NCBI GenBank assembly: GCA_017442735.1
Contig: JAFRZE010000029.1
Span: forward strand, 36,265-100,264
Reading direction: 5' to 3'
Source of the DNA: Bacillota bacterium
Lineage (GTDB): Bacteria > Bacillota > Clostridia > Lachnospirales > Bianqueaceae
DNA length: 64,000 nt
In this document: positions 27,047 through 36,453 of the stretch, in pieces
Layout of the letters: the number at the start of each line of letters is the position of its first letter
Position numbering within the stretch: the first letter of the stretch is position 1
Program-made: the position numbers and the translations under genes
The notes under the pieces: generated by a model
Told to the model about the DNA's origin: nothing
Databases searched by the model: none
What the model saw: only the letters and a program-made list of their open reading frames with translations

Positions 27047-27938
27047 AGCAAAATATGAAGGACCGGATTATGCGATCCGGGGAACGGCGGCAGACGGTCA
27101 GGTACTGGCCTTTGCCGTTTCCACAGCGAAGATGGTGCAGGAAGCACATGAACGGCATAAAACATCGCCGGTAGTCACGGCCGCGCTGGGACGTACAATG
27201 AGCGCCGTCAGTATGATGAGCCTGCAGCTGAAGGGAGCAGAAGAAGAGATCTCGATCCAGATCAAGGGCAGCGGCCCGGTCGGAGGGATCTCCGCTGTGG
27301 CGAACGGAGAGGGCGATGTCAGAGGGTACGCGGAAGTCCCGGATGTCGATCTTCCGCTGAACGCGAAAGGCAAGCTCGATGTGGCCGAAGCACTGGGGAT
27401 CGGCGTCATGAGTATTGTGAAGGATCTTGGGCTCAAGGAGCCCTATGTGGGTTCCACGCATCTGGTGACCAGTGAGATCGCCGAGGATCTGGCTTACTAT
27501 TTCACCGCTTCGGAACAGATCCCTTCCGCTGTCGCGCTGGGCGTGCTGGTCAATCCGGACGGAAGCGTCTGGACGAGCGGCGGCTATATGCTGCAGCTTC
27601 TGCCGGGCGCGACCGATGAGGTAGCGGATATGCTCCAGGAAAGATGCCAGAATTTCCCGCAACTGACGACTTTTCTTGCCGAAGGGCATACGCCGGAAGA
27701 GGTGCTGGAGACATTGCTGGAGGGTCTGAATTTCCAGATCATGGCCAAACAGCCGGTGCAATTTAAGTGCAACTGCAACAGGGATCGGGTGGAAAGAGCC
27801 CTGATCAGTATCGGAGAAAAAGACCTGCAGAGTCTGATCGACGAGGGAGAAGACGTGGATATGAACTGTCATTACTGCGGTCGGACGTATCATTTTACTA
27901 TAGACGAAGTGAAGGAACTTCTGAAAAAAGCCCGTTAA
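27039..27938 (+). CDS. hslO: Redox-regulated chaperone Hsp33
   Basis: 299 aa from ATG 27039, preceded by GGAGGGGGAAGAAGAA; a longer upstream frame lies inside the methyltransferase gene. The C-terminal zinc switch has the two expected pairs, CNC near residue 244 and CHYC near 277. In Hsp33 these release zinc and form disulfides under oxidative stress, turning on holdase activity. The core begins with the usual MCEAKYEG...YAIRGTAADG. Confidence 0.95.
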   Translation: MCEAKYEGPDYAIRGTAADGQVLAFAVSTAKMVQEAHERHKTSPVVTAALGRTMSAVSMMSLQLKGAEEEISIQIKGSGPVGGISAVANGEGDVRGYAEVPDVDLPLNAKGKLDVAEALGIGVMSIVKDLGLKEPYVGSTHLVTSEIAEDLAYYFTASEQIPSAVALGVLVNPDGSVWTSGGYMLQLLPGATDEVADMLQERCQNFPQLTTFLAEGHTPEEVLETLLEGLNFQIMAKQPVQFKCNCNRDRVERALISIGEKDLQSLIDEGEDVDMNCHYCGRTYHFTIDEVKELLKKAR

Positions 27939-27953
27939 GGAAAGGAGCCGAGC

Positions 27954-28679
27954 ATGGCAGTAGTTGCGATCTGTGATGAGGATCCGAAAGAGATAGCGTA
28001 TACGACCAGGGTCATCGATGAATACAATCTGACCAAGCCCGTCCGCGATCAGGTGATCGTCCGGGCGTTTCCCTCCGCGCGCAATTTGTGGTTCGAGATG
28101 GTGGAAGCCAACGTGGCCGATATCTTTATCCTGGACATCAATATGCCGGAAATGAACGGACTGGAGCTGGCGCACCGTATCCATCAGCTGAACAGCCGGG
28201 CGCTGATCATTTTCCTGGATTCCCATATCGAATATGCGGATGACAGTTACAAGGTGGACGCGTTCCGCTTCATCTTGAAAAGCGAGAGGGAAGAACATCT
28301 GCCGGAGGCGCTGGACGCGGCGCAGGTGCGTCTGAAGGAAGACCGCAGCCAGTATGTGGGCTTCCGCCAGGACGGAGAGATCGTGAGGGTAGCGTTTGAT
28401 GAGATCATCTACGCGGAAAAAGTCGACCGCAAGCTCCTGATCCATACGCTCAGGCAGGGCAATATCTACAGCAATGAACCGTTGGCGAAGCTCTACGAGC
28501 GGCTGAACAGCCGGCGCTTCTACTATGCGGATCAGAGCTATTTCGTGAATATCGATCATATCCTGAAGCTGGGAAGCCATACCGTCTATCTGATCGGATC
28601 GAAAATGCCCTTGCAGGTGAGCCGCCGGATGTGGCCGGCACTGAAAGAAGCGGTCCTGAAGGAGTGGCATATTACCTAA
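27954..28679 (+). CDS. LytTR-family response regulator (orphan)
   Basis: 241 aa. A receiver domain (1-120) has the acidic pocket CDED near residue 8 and phospho-acceptor Asp61 in FILDINMPEMNG. The conserved Lys region is FILKSERE near 108. A LytTR DNA-binding domain (about 140-240) includes the RRFYYADQSYFVNIDHI segment. No histidine kinase lies nearby. AGGAGCC lies before ATG 27954, 15 nt after hslO, so it may be cotranscribed with that gene. The target is unknown. Confidence 0.9.
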   Translation: MAVVAICDEDPKEIAYTTRVIDEYNLTKPVRDQVIVRAFPSARNLWFEMVEANVADIFILDINMPEMNGLELAHRIHQLNSRALIIFLDSHIEYADDSYKVDAFRFILKSEREEHLPEALDAAQVRLKEDRSQYVGFRQDGEIVRVAFDEIIYAEKVDRKLLIHTLRQGNIYSNEPLAKLYERLNSRRFYYADQSYFVNIDHILKLGSHTVYLIGSKMPLQVSRRMWPALKEAVLKEWHIT

Positions 28680-28686
28680 ATGAGCC

Positions 28687-28716
28687 TTGCGCCGACAGGG
28701 GATTTCGTGGTAAAAT
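28687..28716 (+). promoter_or_regulatory. Possible tdh-kbl promoter
   Basis: TTGCGC and TAAAAT are separated by 18 nt, about 75 nt before tdh. A better -35 box (TTGACA at 28721-28726) lies just downstream but lacks a good -10. Confidence 0.5.
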
Positions 28717-28739
28717 GTTTTTGACAGAAAAACAAATAA

Positions 28740-28755
28740 GCGGACAATTGTCCGC
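28740..28755. promoter_or_regulatory. Perfect 16-bp palindrome in the tdh leader
   Basis: GCGGACAATTGTCCGC is fully self-complementary and lies 36 nt before the tdh start, downstream of the proposed promoter. It could be a dimeric repressor operator. Confidence 0.6.
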
Positions 28756-28791
28756 GTTTCAAAGACAATTCATCTCGCGGAGGAACTCCCT

Positions 28792-29859
28792 ATGTCAAAA
28801 GACGGACTCATGTATGCGCTGGTCAAGACCAGAGCAGATAAGGGACTGGATCTTTGTCGTGTTCCGATCCCTGAAGTAGGCCCGAATGACGTGAAGATCA
28901 AGATCCATAAGACATCGATCTGCGGAACGGACCTTCACATTTACAACTGGGACGAATGGTCCCGGAAAACGATCGTCCCGGGTACGACGATCGGTCATGA
29001 ATACTGCGGAGAGATCGTGGAAGTCGGCGACGCGGTGACAGAATACTATCCCGGCCAGATCGTGACCGGCGAAGGACATATCACCTGCGGCGTCTGCCGC
29101 AACTGCCGTGAAGGCCGCAAGCATCTTTGCCGCAATGCCAAGGGCGTCGGCGTGAATCGCAACGGCGCGTTCGCCGAGTATCTGGTGATCCCGAAGGATA
29201 ACGTCGTTCCGGTCACCATCACGGATACCGTCACGGAGGACATGGTTTCTTCCTTCGACCCGCTGGGCAATGCCGTTCACACGGCGCTCACCTATGATAT
29301 GGTAGGTGAGGATGTACTGATCACCGGATGCGGCGCCATCGGGATGATGGCAGCGGCCATCGCGCATCATGTGGGAGCCCGCCGCGTGGTCGTCACCGAT
29401 GTGAACGATTACCGGCTGAATCTGTGCAAGGAGATCACGCCTTCGGTCTACACGGTCAATGTATCCAGAGAAAAGCTGGAAGACACCATGAAGGCCATCG
29501 GCATGAAGGAAGGGTTCGACGTCGGTCTGGAGATGAGCGGGAACGGTTCCGCTTTCGCTTCTATGATCGATACCATGAACAATGGCGGTAATGTTGCGGT
29601 ATTGGGCATCCATGCCAAGCAGCCGCCTGTCGACTGGCAGAAGATCGTGTGGAACGGACTGACGATCCGCGGTATCTACGGACGCAAGGTCTTTAACACA
29701 TGGCACAAGATGAGTTATATGCTGGAAAGCGGACTGGATGTCAGAAAAGTACAGACCCATCGTTTTGATTTCCGCGATTATGAGAAAGGCTTCGCGGTCA
29801 TGAATACCGGCAATTCCGGTAAAGTCGTCCTGGACTGGACGACCGCTCAGGAGGAATAA
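28792..29859 (+). CDS. tdh: L-threonine 3-dehydrogenase
   Basis: 355 aa. A zinc-dependent medium-chain dehydrogenase that oxidises threonine to 2-amino-3-ketobutyrate with NAD. The catalytic zinc region contains CGTDLH near residue 44 and GHE near 69. The structural zinc site has four cysteines in [15 protein letters not shown] near 98-112. The Rossmann motif is TGCGAIG near 182. CGGAGGAACTCCCT supports ATG 28792. kbl follows 1 nt after the stop, completing the pathway. Confidence 0.94.
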   Translation: MSKDGLMYALVKTRADKGLDLCRVPIPEVGPNDVKIKIHKTSICGTDLHIYNWDEWSRKTIVPGTTIGHEYCGEIVEVGDAVTEYYPGQIVTGEGHITCGVCRNCREGRKHLCRNAKGVGVNRNGAFAEYLVIPKDNVVPVTITDTVTEDMVSSFDPLGNAVHTALTYDMVGEDVLITGCGAIGMMAAAIAHHVGARRVVVTDVNDYRLNLCKEITPSVYTVNVSREKLEDTMKAIGMKEGFDVGLEMSGNGSAFASMIDTMNNGGNVAVLGIHAKQPPVDWQKIVWNGLTIRGIYGRKVFNTWHKMSYMLESGLDVRKVQTHRFDFRDYEKGFAVMNTGNSGKVVLDWTTAQEE

Positions 29860-29860
29860 T

Positions 29861-31042
29861 ATGAAGAGTGCATATCAGTATTTTAATCAGACACTGGAAC
29901 AGCTGAAGGCGGATGGACTTTACAAGAATGAGCGCATCATCACGACGCCGCAGCAGAGCCATATCGATACGACGGCCAAGGCCAACGTCATCAATATGTG
30001 TGCGAACAACTATCTCGGCCTTTCCAACAGCCCGCGTCTGATCGAGGCGGCGAAGAAAAGCTATGACAAGTGGGGATACGGCCTGAGCTCCGTCCGGTTT
30101 ATCTGCGGGACGCAGCAGCTTCATAAAGACCTGGAAAAGAAGATCAGCGAATTCCTGGGTATGGACGATACGATCCTCTACAGCTCCTGCTTCGACGCGA
30201 ACGGCGGTCTGTTCGAGACTCTGCTGGGGCCGGAAGACGCGATCATTTCCGATGAACTGAATCATGCCAGCATTATTGACGGCGTCCGTCTTTGCAAGGC
30301 GCAGCGCTTCCGTTATAAGAACAACAACATGGAAGATTTAAGACGCTGCCTGGAAGAGGCCAAAGGCGCGCGCATCAAGATGATCGCGACGGACGGCGTC
30401 TTCTCCATGGACGGCATCATCGCGAACCTTCAGGGCATCTGTGACCTGGCGGACGAGTATGACGCCCTGGTCATGGTGGATGATTCTCACGCGGTCGGTT
30501 TCATGGGCGAACACGGCAAGGGAACCCCCGAAGCCTGCGGTGTGATGGGCCGGGTCGATGTGATCACCGGTACCCTCGGCAAAGCTCTCGGCGGTGCTTC
30601 CGGTGGCTACACCAGCGCTCGTCAGGAGATCGTGGACATGCTTCGTCAGAAGAGCCGTCCGTATCTGTTCTCCAATACGCTGGCGCCTGCCATCGCGGCA
30701 GCGGCCTATGAGACCTTCACGATGCTGGGCGAGAGCACCGCACTTCGTGACAAAGTCCATGAGAATACCGCGTACTTCCGCAGCAAGATCCGGGAAGTCG
30801 GCTTTGATATCATCGACAGCACGCATCCCATCGTCGCGATCATGTTCTATGACGCACATGTCGCCGGCAAGGTCGCGGAACTGATGCTGACCAAAGGAGT
30901 TTATGTCACCAGCTTCGTTTATCCGGTCGTTCCGAAAGGAAAAGCGCGAATTCGCGTACAGATCAGCGCCGGTCACAGCAAGGAAGATCTTGACTATGTC
31001 GTGAAATGCTTCAAGGAAGCAAAGGAAGAACTTGGTATCTGA
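29861..31042 (+). CDS. kbl: Glycine C-acetyltransferase (2-amino-3-ketobutyrate CoA ligase)
   Basis: 393 aa, a PLP alpha-oxoamine synthase. It cleaves the tdh product with CoA to glycine and acetyl-CoA. The Schiff-base Lys is in [14 protein letters not shown] near residue 240, with the upstream [11 protein letters not shown]sp that contacts the pyridine nitrogen. GGAGGAATAAT precedes the ATG. The pair lets the cell use threonine as carbon, or make glycine. Confidence 0.95.
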   Translation: MKSAYQYFNQTLEQLKADGLYKNERIITTPQQSHIDTTAKANVINMCANNYLGLSNSPRLIEAAKKSYDKWGYGLSSVRFICGTQQLHKDLEKKISEFLGMDDTILYSSCFDANGGLFETLLGPEDAIISDELNHASIIDGVRLCKAQRFRYKNNNMEDLRRCLEEAKGARIKMIATDGVFSMDGIIANLQGICDLADEYDALVMVDDSHAVGFMGEHGKGTPEACGVMGRVDVITGTLGKALGGASGGYTSARQEIVDMLRQKSRPYLFSNTLAPAIAAAAYETFTMLGESTALRDKVHENTAYFRSKIREVGFDIIDSTHPIVAIMFYDAHVAGKVAELMLTKGVYVTSFVYPVVPKGKARIRVQISAGHSKEDLDYVVKCFKEAKEELGI

Positions 31043-31063
31043 TCGAAGAAAAACTGACATGAA

Positions 31064-31098
31064 AAAAGGCCTGAGACTTTGATTGTCCCAGGCCTTTT
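31064..31098. terminator. Bidirectional terminator between kbl and the ABC importer
   Basis: AAAAGGCCTG pairs with CAGGCCTTTT, with GAC/GTC pairing inside after one mismatch, and T-rich sequence on both sides. It serves two convergent transcripts. Confidence 0.9.
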
Positions 31099-31122
31099 CT
31101 TCGGTCTTTGCGGCGCGCAAGC

Positions 31123-31956
31123 TCACCCTTTGATGGCGCCTGCAATAAAACTTTCCTGTATTTTCTTGGAGAGAAACATGTATATGAACAAAGTCGGGAA
31201 GGTGGCGAGCACCAGTGCCGCGCCAATGGGGCCCCACTCGGTCGTGTACTGCCCGGAGAGGGCCTGGACACCGACCGGCAAGGTCTTGAGCGCCGTCTTG
31301 CTGATGAAGATATTCGCGAACATCAGCTCGTTCCAGCACTGCAGGAAAGTGTAGATGCCTACGGTCGCAACGGCCGGTTTCATCAGTGGAACGATGATCC
31401 TGAAGAAGATGCCCCAGACGCTGCACCCGTCGATACAGGCCGCTTCGTCCAGGTCGCGCGGGATCTCATTCATGAAACCGGTGCAGACCAGGATGGCCAT
31501 CGACAGAGAGAAAGCGGAATAGGGGATGATCAGTGCCCAGCGGGTATTCAGCATATGCAGCCGTGAAAGCGTGACATACACAGGAACGATCGAAGCATGG
31601 ATCGGGATCGTAAGTCCCAGCATGAAGAACTTGTTCAGTGTCTTTTTCTGTTTCCAGATCAGACGGGTCAGAGCGAACGTGCCCATGAGTGCGACAGACA
31701 GCGTGATCGCGATCGTCGATACGGCAACGATGGCGCTGTTCAGGAAATAAAGTCCCATCTTGCCGGTGCCGAGGGCGCTGGCATAGTTGGACCACAGCCA
31801 CTCTTTGGGCAGGCCGATGACGTTTTCACCAAAGATCTCCGCGTTGCTTTTCAGGGAGAAGGTGAACATCCAGTAAATGGGGAAAAGGTTGACCAGAAGC
31901 CACAGGATCAGGCCGATGTAAATGGCGACCTGGGCAGATTTACTGTTATTGCGCAT
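31123..31956 (-). CDS. Carbohydrate ABC transporter permease (MalG type)
   Basis: 277 aa with six TM helices. The cytoplasmic EAA loop reads LDEAACIDGCSVWGIF near residue 180, with the following IIVPLMKP that docks on the ATPase. It pairs with the MalF-type permease encoded just upstream (3-nt gap). The C-terminal KGE-like ending (SFIAGAIKG) is usual for this type. No ATPase gene lies in the cluster, so a shared MsmK-like subunit is presumed. Confidence 0.92.
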   Translation of the reverse strand: MRNNSKSAQVAIYIGLILWLLVNLFPIYWMFTFSLKSNAEIFGENVIGLPKEWLWSNYASALGTGKMGLYFLNSAIVAVSTIAITLSVALMGTFALTRLIWKQKKTLNKFFMLGLTIPIHASIVPVYVTLSRLHMLNTRWALIIPYSAFSLSMAILVCTGFMNEIPRDLDEAACIDGCSVWGIFFRIIVPLMKPAVATVGIYTFLQCWNELMFANIFISKTALKTLPVGVQALSGQYTTEWGPIGAALVLATFPTLFIYMFLSKKIQESFIAGAIKG

Positions 31957-31959
31957 CGA

Positions 31960-32838
31960 TTAATCCTCCTCCTTGAAGATGGCGCTGATGATCAGGGCAA
32001 ACAGGAAGCAAAGGATGATCAGCAGGATGGCGATCGTACTTCCCATGCCGTAACGGTTGCGCAGGAAGAGCATATTTATCATTAAAGTACTCGGCACTTC
32101 GGTCGCGTGCAGAGGACCACCGTTTGTCAAAACATAGATCATGTCGAACGATTTCAGGGAACCGGTCACGGCAAAGATCACGCTGATCTTGATGATCGGT
32201 TTGATATAGGGCAGGACGATGTAGCGGTTGACCTGCGCGTCGCTCGCGCCATCGAGCATCGCCGCTTCGCGAAGCTCCGGAGGAACGCTCTTGACACCCG
32301 CGTAGAGCAGCAGCATATGGTAACCGACATACTGCCACAGGGTAGGAACAAGGACAGCGCCAAGCGCGGTCGCTTTGTCTCCGAGCCAGATCTTGGCCCA
32401 GCTTTCCAGGCCGATCGCGCGAAGGAAAACGTTCAGGACACCGTAAGTGGGGTTGTAGATCTTCAGCCAGAGCTGACCGATAACGACAGTCGAGATCAGG
32501 ACCGGCATAAAGTAGACGGAAAGGAACAGCCTTTCGCCTTTGATCTTTTTGCCAAGCGCGAGGGCAAGAGCCAGCGCCAGAGGCAACTGTAGACAGACGG
32601 AAAGGGCCGCCAGCAGAAGCGAATTGCGAAGAGCCTTCAGAAAGCCGATCGCGTCGCTGGTAAAGAGTTCCTTGTAATTGGAAAAGCCGATATAGGTTTT
32701 TTCTCCGAACCCGTTCCAGTCGAACAGACTGAAATATGCGGACGCGCCGATCGGCGCGATCAGGATGGCACAGAACAGGAGCAGGGCAGGGAGAATAAAG
32801 ATCAGAATATGCAGTTTGTTACTGTACATTCGATTCAT
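31960..32838 (-). CDS. Carbohydrate ABC transporter permease (MalF/UgpA type)
   Basis: 292 aa with six TM helices. The EAA loop (LREAAMLDGASDAQV) lies near residue 200. The start ATG at 32838 is preceded on the minus strand by AAAGGAGGGATCTGATCC. That ribosome site can be sequestered by CCTCCCCTTT just upstream, next to a strong hairpin (32866-32900). It lies between the binding-protein and MalG-type genes in one minus-strand operon. Confidence 0.92.
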   Translation of the reverse strand: MNRMYSNKLHILIFILPALLLFCAILIAPIGASAYFSLFDWNGFGEKTYIGFSNYKELFTSDAIGFLKALRNSLLLAALSVCLQLPLALALALALGKKIKGERLFLSVYFMPVLISTVVIGQLWLKIYNPTYGVLNVFLRAIGLESWAKIWLGDKATALGAVLVPTLWQYVGYHMLLLYAGVKSVPPELREAAMLDGASDAQVNRYIVLPYIKPIIKISVIFAVTGSLKSFDMIYVLTNGGPLHATEVPSTLMINMLFLRNRYGMGSTIAILLIILCFLFALIISAIFKEED

Positions 32839-32865
32839 GGATCAGATCCCTCCTTTGGCAAAGGG

Positions 32866-32900
32866 GAGGCGGCAGCTCCCTTGGGGAGAGGTGCCGCCTC
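32866..32900 (-). other. Intercistronic hairpin between binding protein and permease
   Basis: GAGGCGGCA and TGCCGCCTC pair over 9 bp, with further inner pairing. On the transcribed minus strand no T run follows, so it more likely stabilises the binding-protein message or tunes permease expression than terminates fully. Confidence 0.65.
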
Positions 32901-32943
32901 GTTTTTGTTTCTATGTATATCCTACCTGTACTTTGGAGGAAAC

Positions 32944-34203
32944 TTACTGAAGGTCCTTCGCCAGACCGGCAATGAAACCGGCACCGTCGATCTCGCAGCC
33001 GTAAACCTGAGCGACATAGCTGAGGTAGGTGTTGGCCGGGTCAGCGCTCATGATGGTGTCGCCGAACAGAACCATACCGTCGGAAGCAGCGACGATCGCA
33101 GCAGCGTCGTTGACCAGAGGTTTGACTTCGCTGGTGTCATAGTCGGGCGTCCAGGCCGGAAGACCGGAACCGATCAGGTAAGCGTAGTGGCAGATGGACT
33201 GGCCAAGCTCGAAAGCAGCCTGAGCAGCGATTTCCGCGTTCTTGGAAGAAGCGGCAACAGCAAGGGAGTCAGAGGGACCGCCGATGACCTGTCCATAGGT
33301 AGCTTTGGAAGAATCCATTACGGGGAACAGAGCAACAGCAGATTTGAAGGAAGCATCGTTGACTTCACCGCAGTTCCAGGTACCGTTCTGATAGAAAGCG
33401 GTCTGGCCGGCAAGGAAGTTCGCTTTGACTTCGTCATTGCCAAGAGCGGCTCCGGCAGGATCGAAGTAACCTTTTTTGATCATATCCTGGAAAGTATCAA
33501 CAGCACTCTGGATTCCGGGATCGTTCCAGGTCTGTTTGCCAAGCATGATCTGAGTCATAGCTTCGTAGCCGATGGTTTTCTCAATAATGGGCTCCAGATA
33601 TTCGGTCACGCACCAGTTCTCTTTGCCAGCGCAGCCGAAGGGGATGATGTTAGCAGCCAGAAGAGCGTCGCAGCAAGCGGTCAGATCTTCATAGGTCTCG
33701 GGAACATGATCCCAGCCGACCTGAGCCAGCAGATCCATGTTCGCGAACAGGCCGACGATGTTGTAGGTCAGCGGAACAGCGTAGTGCTTGCCGTTGTAGG
33801 TAGCGTTGGAAAGCATGACCTCGGGCAGTTTGTCAGCGAAAGGCTTGTAGGCTTCATCCAGGGGATAAACGTTGCCGGCATTGGCAAAGTCGCCAAGGAA
33901 TGCACCGGACCAGGTGAAGAAGATGTCCGGAAGAGTTTCGGGATCGCTCATAGCAGCTTTGATCTTGGTCTTGTAGGACTCATTTTCGAAAGCTTCCCAC
34001 TGGATCGTGATGTCAGGATGAGCTTTTTCGAATTCCGCGATCGCTTTTTCATAGGCGGGACGGTTAGCATCGGACTCGGTGGCGATACACCACATGGTCA
34101 GAACAGTTTTTCCGTCTTCTTCTTTTTTGGATTCGCCAGCGGTACAGCCGACCAGCGCGAATACCATGCTGAGGACGAGTGCGAGAGCAATAATCTTTTT
34201 CAT
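32944..34203 (-). CDS. Sugar ABC transporter substrate-binding lipoprotein
   Basis: 419 aa. The lipoprotein signal ends in ALVGC with Cys20, then an acidic linker (GESKKEEDGK). The fold is an extracellular solute-binding protein type 1: early VLTMWCIATES strand, ITIQWEAFENESYKTKIKAAM, and the family FFTWSGAFLGDFANAG loop. It captures a sugar or oligosaccharide for the two permeases. AAAGGAGGAAAATC precedes the ATG. The neighbouring GH3 suggests a beta-linked oligosaccharide; this is inference. Confidence 0.92.
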   Translation of the reverse strand: MKKIIALALVLSMVFALVGCTAGESKKEEDGKTVLTMWCIATESDANRPAYEKAIAEFEKAHPDITIQWEAFENESYKTKIKAAMSDPETLPDIFFTWSGAFLGDFANAGNVYPLDEAYKPFADKLPEVMLSNATYNGKHYAVPLTYNIVGLFANMDLLAQVGWDHVPETYEDLTACCDALLAANIIPFGCAGKENWCVTEYLEPIIEKTIGYEAMTQIMLGKQTWNDPGIQSAVDTFQDMIKKGYFDPAGAALGNDEVKANFLAGQTAFYQNGTWNCGEVNDASFKSAVALFPVMDSSKATYGQVIGGPSDSLAVAASSKNAEIAAQAAFELGQSICHYAYLIGSGLPAWTPDYDTSEVKPLVNDAAAIVAASDGMVLFGDTIMSADPANTYLSYVAQVYGCEIDGAGFIAGLAKDLQ

Positions 34204-34264
34204 GATTTTCCTCCTTTGATTGGGTAGGTCTTTGGATTTGCATGTATTAAGAATTGTTCCGGGA

Positions 34265-34295
34265 CCTGCCGTACTTTGGCCAGGAGAGCGGCAGG
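34265..34295 (-). other. Hairpin between GH3 and binding-protein genes
   Basis: CCTGCCG and CGGCAGG form a 7-bp stem with a 17-nt loop and no T run. A weak partial copy (10 of 14) of the LacI operator sequence lies nearby at 34313-34326. No convincing promoter was found here. Confidence 0.35.
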
Positions 34296-34332
34296 CGCTT
34301 GGTCCAATATCTTACGAAGTGGTTATTACCGG

Positions 34333-36423
34333 TCAGGACCGATATGAGAAGGAGAGGGGCTTTTTCCCGGTGAGCGCCTGTGTGCGTTCATCCGGTCCTC
34401 CGAAGCCGGCAAAGAGTGTCCAGCTTCCGCTTCCTTCTTTTCTTTCTCCCGAAGGATCAACGACCGTAAACGCGGCGGGATCGATCGGGACCTTGATGGT
34501 CTTTTCTTCCCCGGGTTTCAGGTTCACTCGCCGGAAGCCGCAGAGGATCGGTTTAGGTGGTGCACAGGGACTTTCTTCATCGTGCAGGTAGAGCTCGATG
34601 ACCTCGTCTGTCTGATAGGTCCCCTGATTGATCAACGTGACGAACGCTGACTGGTGATCCGCTGTCAGTTTTGTCATCAGGCAGTTGCTGTAGCTGAGTC
34701 CATATCCGAAAGGATAGAGCGGAGTGCCTTGGTAGTAGCGGTAGGTTCGTCCTTCGATCGCGTAATCCGTGAAGTCCGGCATTTCATCCAGCGCTTCGTT
34801 CCGATAGAAGGTGACCGGCAGTTTCCCGGAAGGAGAAGCTTTTCCGAAAAGCAGTTTCGCGATCGCCTCGCCGCCGAGAGCTCCCGGATACCAGCCGAGC
34901 AGGATGGCGTTTGCGCTTTCCTGTGCGGCGGTCAGATCGATCGAACTTCCTGCGAGTAAAACGACGACGGTCGGCTTGCCGACGGCCAGCGTTTTCTCCA
35001 GGAGAAGCTGCTGGGAAGGAGGCAGGAGAAGGTCTTTCTTGTCGCCGGAGCGATAGCTGTTTCCGGTGTCGCCTTCCTCGCCTTCCAGTGTTTCATCCAG
35101 TCCAAGGACCAGGATGACGGTGTCGCTCGCTTTCGCGACGGCGATCGCTTCGGCGATCCGGTCATTCGGCCTTGCCAGCGGTTCCACGCGGTCCGAGTCG
35201 AGGCTGCATCCTTCCGAATAAAGGACGCGGCAGCGACCCCTGCACAGGTCCTGGATGCCTTCCAGTACGGTCACATATCTGGATGCGGTGCCATGGTAGT
35301 TGCCGATCAGCGCCTTCCGGCTGTTCGCGTTGGGTCCGATCACGCCGATCGTCTGCTGAGAGGAAAGATCGAGCGGCAGAAGGCCGTCGTTTTTCAGCAG
35401 GACGCAGGACTTAAGGGCTGCTTCTTCCGCGAGAGCCAGATGCTCTTCGCATTCGATCACATTATAGGGGATCGTATCATATTCGCTGCCTTCCTCTCCA
35501 AGCACGCCCAGCAAATAGCGGGTGGTGAAGAGATGAACGGCGGCGCGGTTGATGTCTTCTTCCCGGATCAGCCCGGTAGCCAGCGCGGTCAGGATGTGGT
35601 TGTAAGTGCATCCGCAGTTCAGGTCGCAGCCTGTTTTCAGCGCGAGGGCAGCGGACTGGGCAGGGGTTTCGGTGATCTCATGGTTTTCATGGAAGTCACG
35701 GATCGCCCAGCAGTCGGAAACGAAATGCCCTTCGAAACCCCACTCACTGAGTTTTCTCATCAGGAACGGGCTGGCGCAGCAGGGTTCTCCGTTCGTACGG
35801 TTGTAGGCGCCCATGACCGCTTCTACGCCCGCGTCCTTGACCAGGGCCCGGAAAGCGGGGAGGTAAGTCTCTTCCAGATCTTTCGGGGAAGCCTTGGCGT
35901 CAAAGCTGTGACGGAGGGCTTCCGGTCCGCTGTGCACGGCAAAATGCTTGGCGCAGGCGGCGACTTTTAAAGTTTCTCCATCTCCCTGGATACCGCGGAC
36001 AAAGGCGGTCCCAAGACGTGAGGCAAGGAAGGGATCTTCTCCGTAGGTCTCATGGCCGCGTCCCCAGCGGGGATCACGGAAGATGTTCACGTTCGGGGAC
36101 CAGACGGTCAGTCCGTGATAGATATCCCGGTCGCCTTCCTTTGAAAGAGCGTTGTATTTGGCTCTGGCTTCCGTGCTGATCGCGGTCGCGATCTTTTCAA
36201 GAAGCTCGTCGTCAAACATGGCTGCCATGCCGATCGCCTGGGGGAATACCGTGGCGGTACCGCCTCTGGCCATGCCGTGCAGCGCTTCGTTCCACCAGTT
36301 ATAGGCGGGAACGCCAAGACGCTCGATCGCCGGCGCGTCAAAGAGAAGCTGACTGGCTTTTTCCTCCACGGTCATTTGGCTGACCAGGGCCTCGGCAAGT
36401 TCTTTGGCTTTTTGACGCGTCAT
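34333..36423 (-). CDS. Glycoside hydrolase family 3 (beta-glucosidase/beta-xylosidase type)
   Basis: 696 aa, no signal peptide, so cytoplasmic. The N-terminal barrel has NWWNEALHG near residue 42, the substrate-contact block WSPNVNIFRDPRWGRG near 108, KHFAVHSG near 160 and the nucleophile Asp in VSDCWAI near 240. The second domain and a C-terminal fibronectin-like domain (NLKPGEEKTIKV) complete the usual layout. The NWWNEALHG block is common in xylosidase-type members, but specificity is not settled. AAGGAGATAGTTCC precedes the ATG. Confidence 0.92.
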   Translation of the reverse strand: MTRQKAKELAEALVSQMTVEEKASQLLFDAPAIERLGVPAYNWWNEALHGMARGGTATVFPQAIGMAAMFDDELLEKIATAISTEARAKYNALSKEGDRDIYHGLTVWSPNVNIFRDPRWGRGHETYGEDPFLASRLGTAFVRGIQGDGETLKVAACAKHFAVHSGPEALRHSFDAKASPKDLEETYLPAFRALVKDAGVEAVMGAYNRTNGEPCCASPFLMRKLSEWGFEGHFVSDCWAIRDFHENHEITETPAQSAALALKTGCDLNCGCTYNHILTALATGLIREEDINRAAVHLFTTRYLLGVLGEEGSEYDTIPYNVIECEEHLALAEEAALKSCVLLKNDGLLPLDLSSQQTIGVIGPNANSRKALIGNYHGTASRYVTVLEGIQDLCRGRCRVLYSEGCSLDSDRVEPLARPNDRIAEAIAVAKASDTVILVLGLDETLEGEEGDTGNSYRSGDKKDLLLPPSQQLLLEKTLAVGKPTVVVLLAGSSIDLTAAQESANAILLGWYPGALGGEAIAKLLFGKASPSGKLPVTFYRNEALDEMPDFTDYAIEGRTYRYYQGTPLYPFGYGLSYSNCLMTKLTADHQSAFVTLINQGTYQTDEVIELYLHDEESPCAPPKPILCGFRRVNLKPGEEKTIKVPIDPAAFTVVDPSGERKEGSGSWTLFAGFGGPDERTQALTGKKPLSFSYRS

Positions 36424-36453
36424 GGGAACTATCTCCTTACTAAGCAGCTTTGA

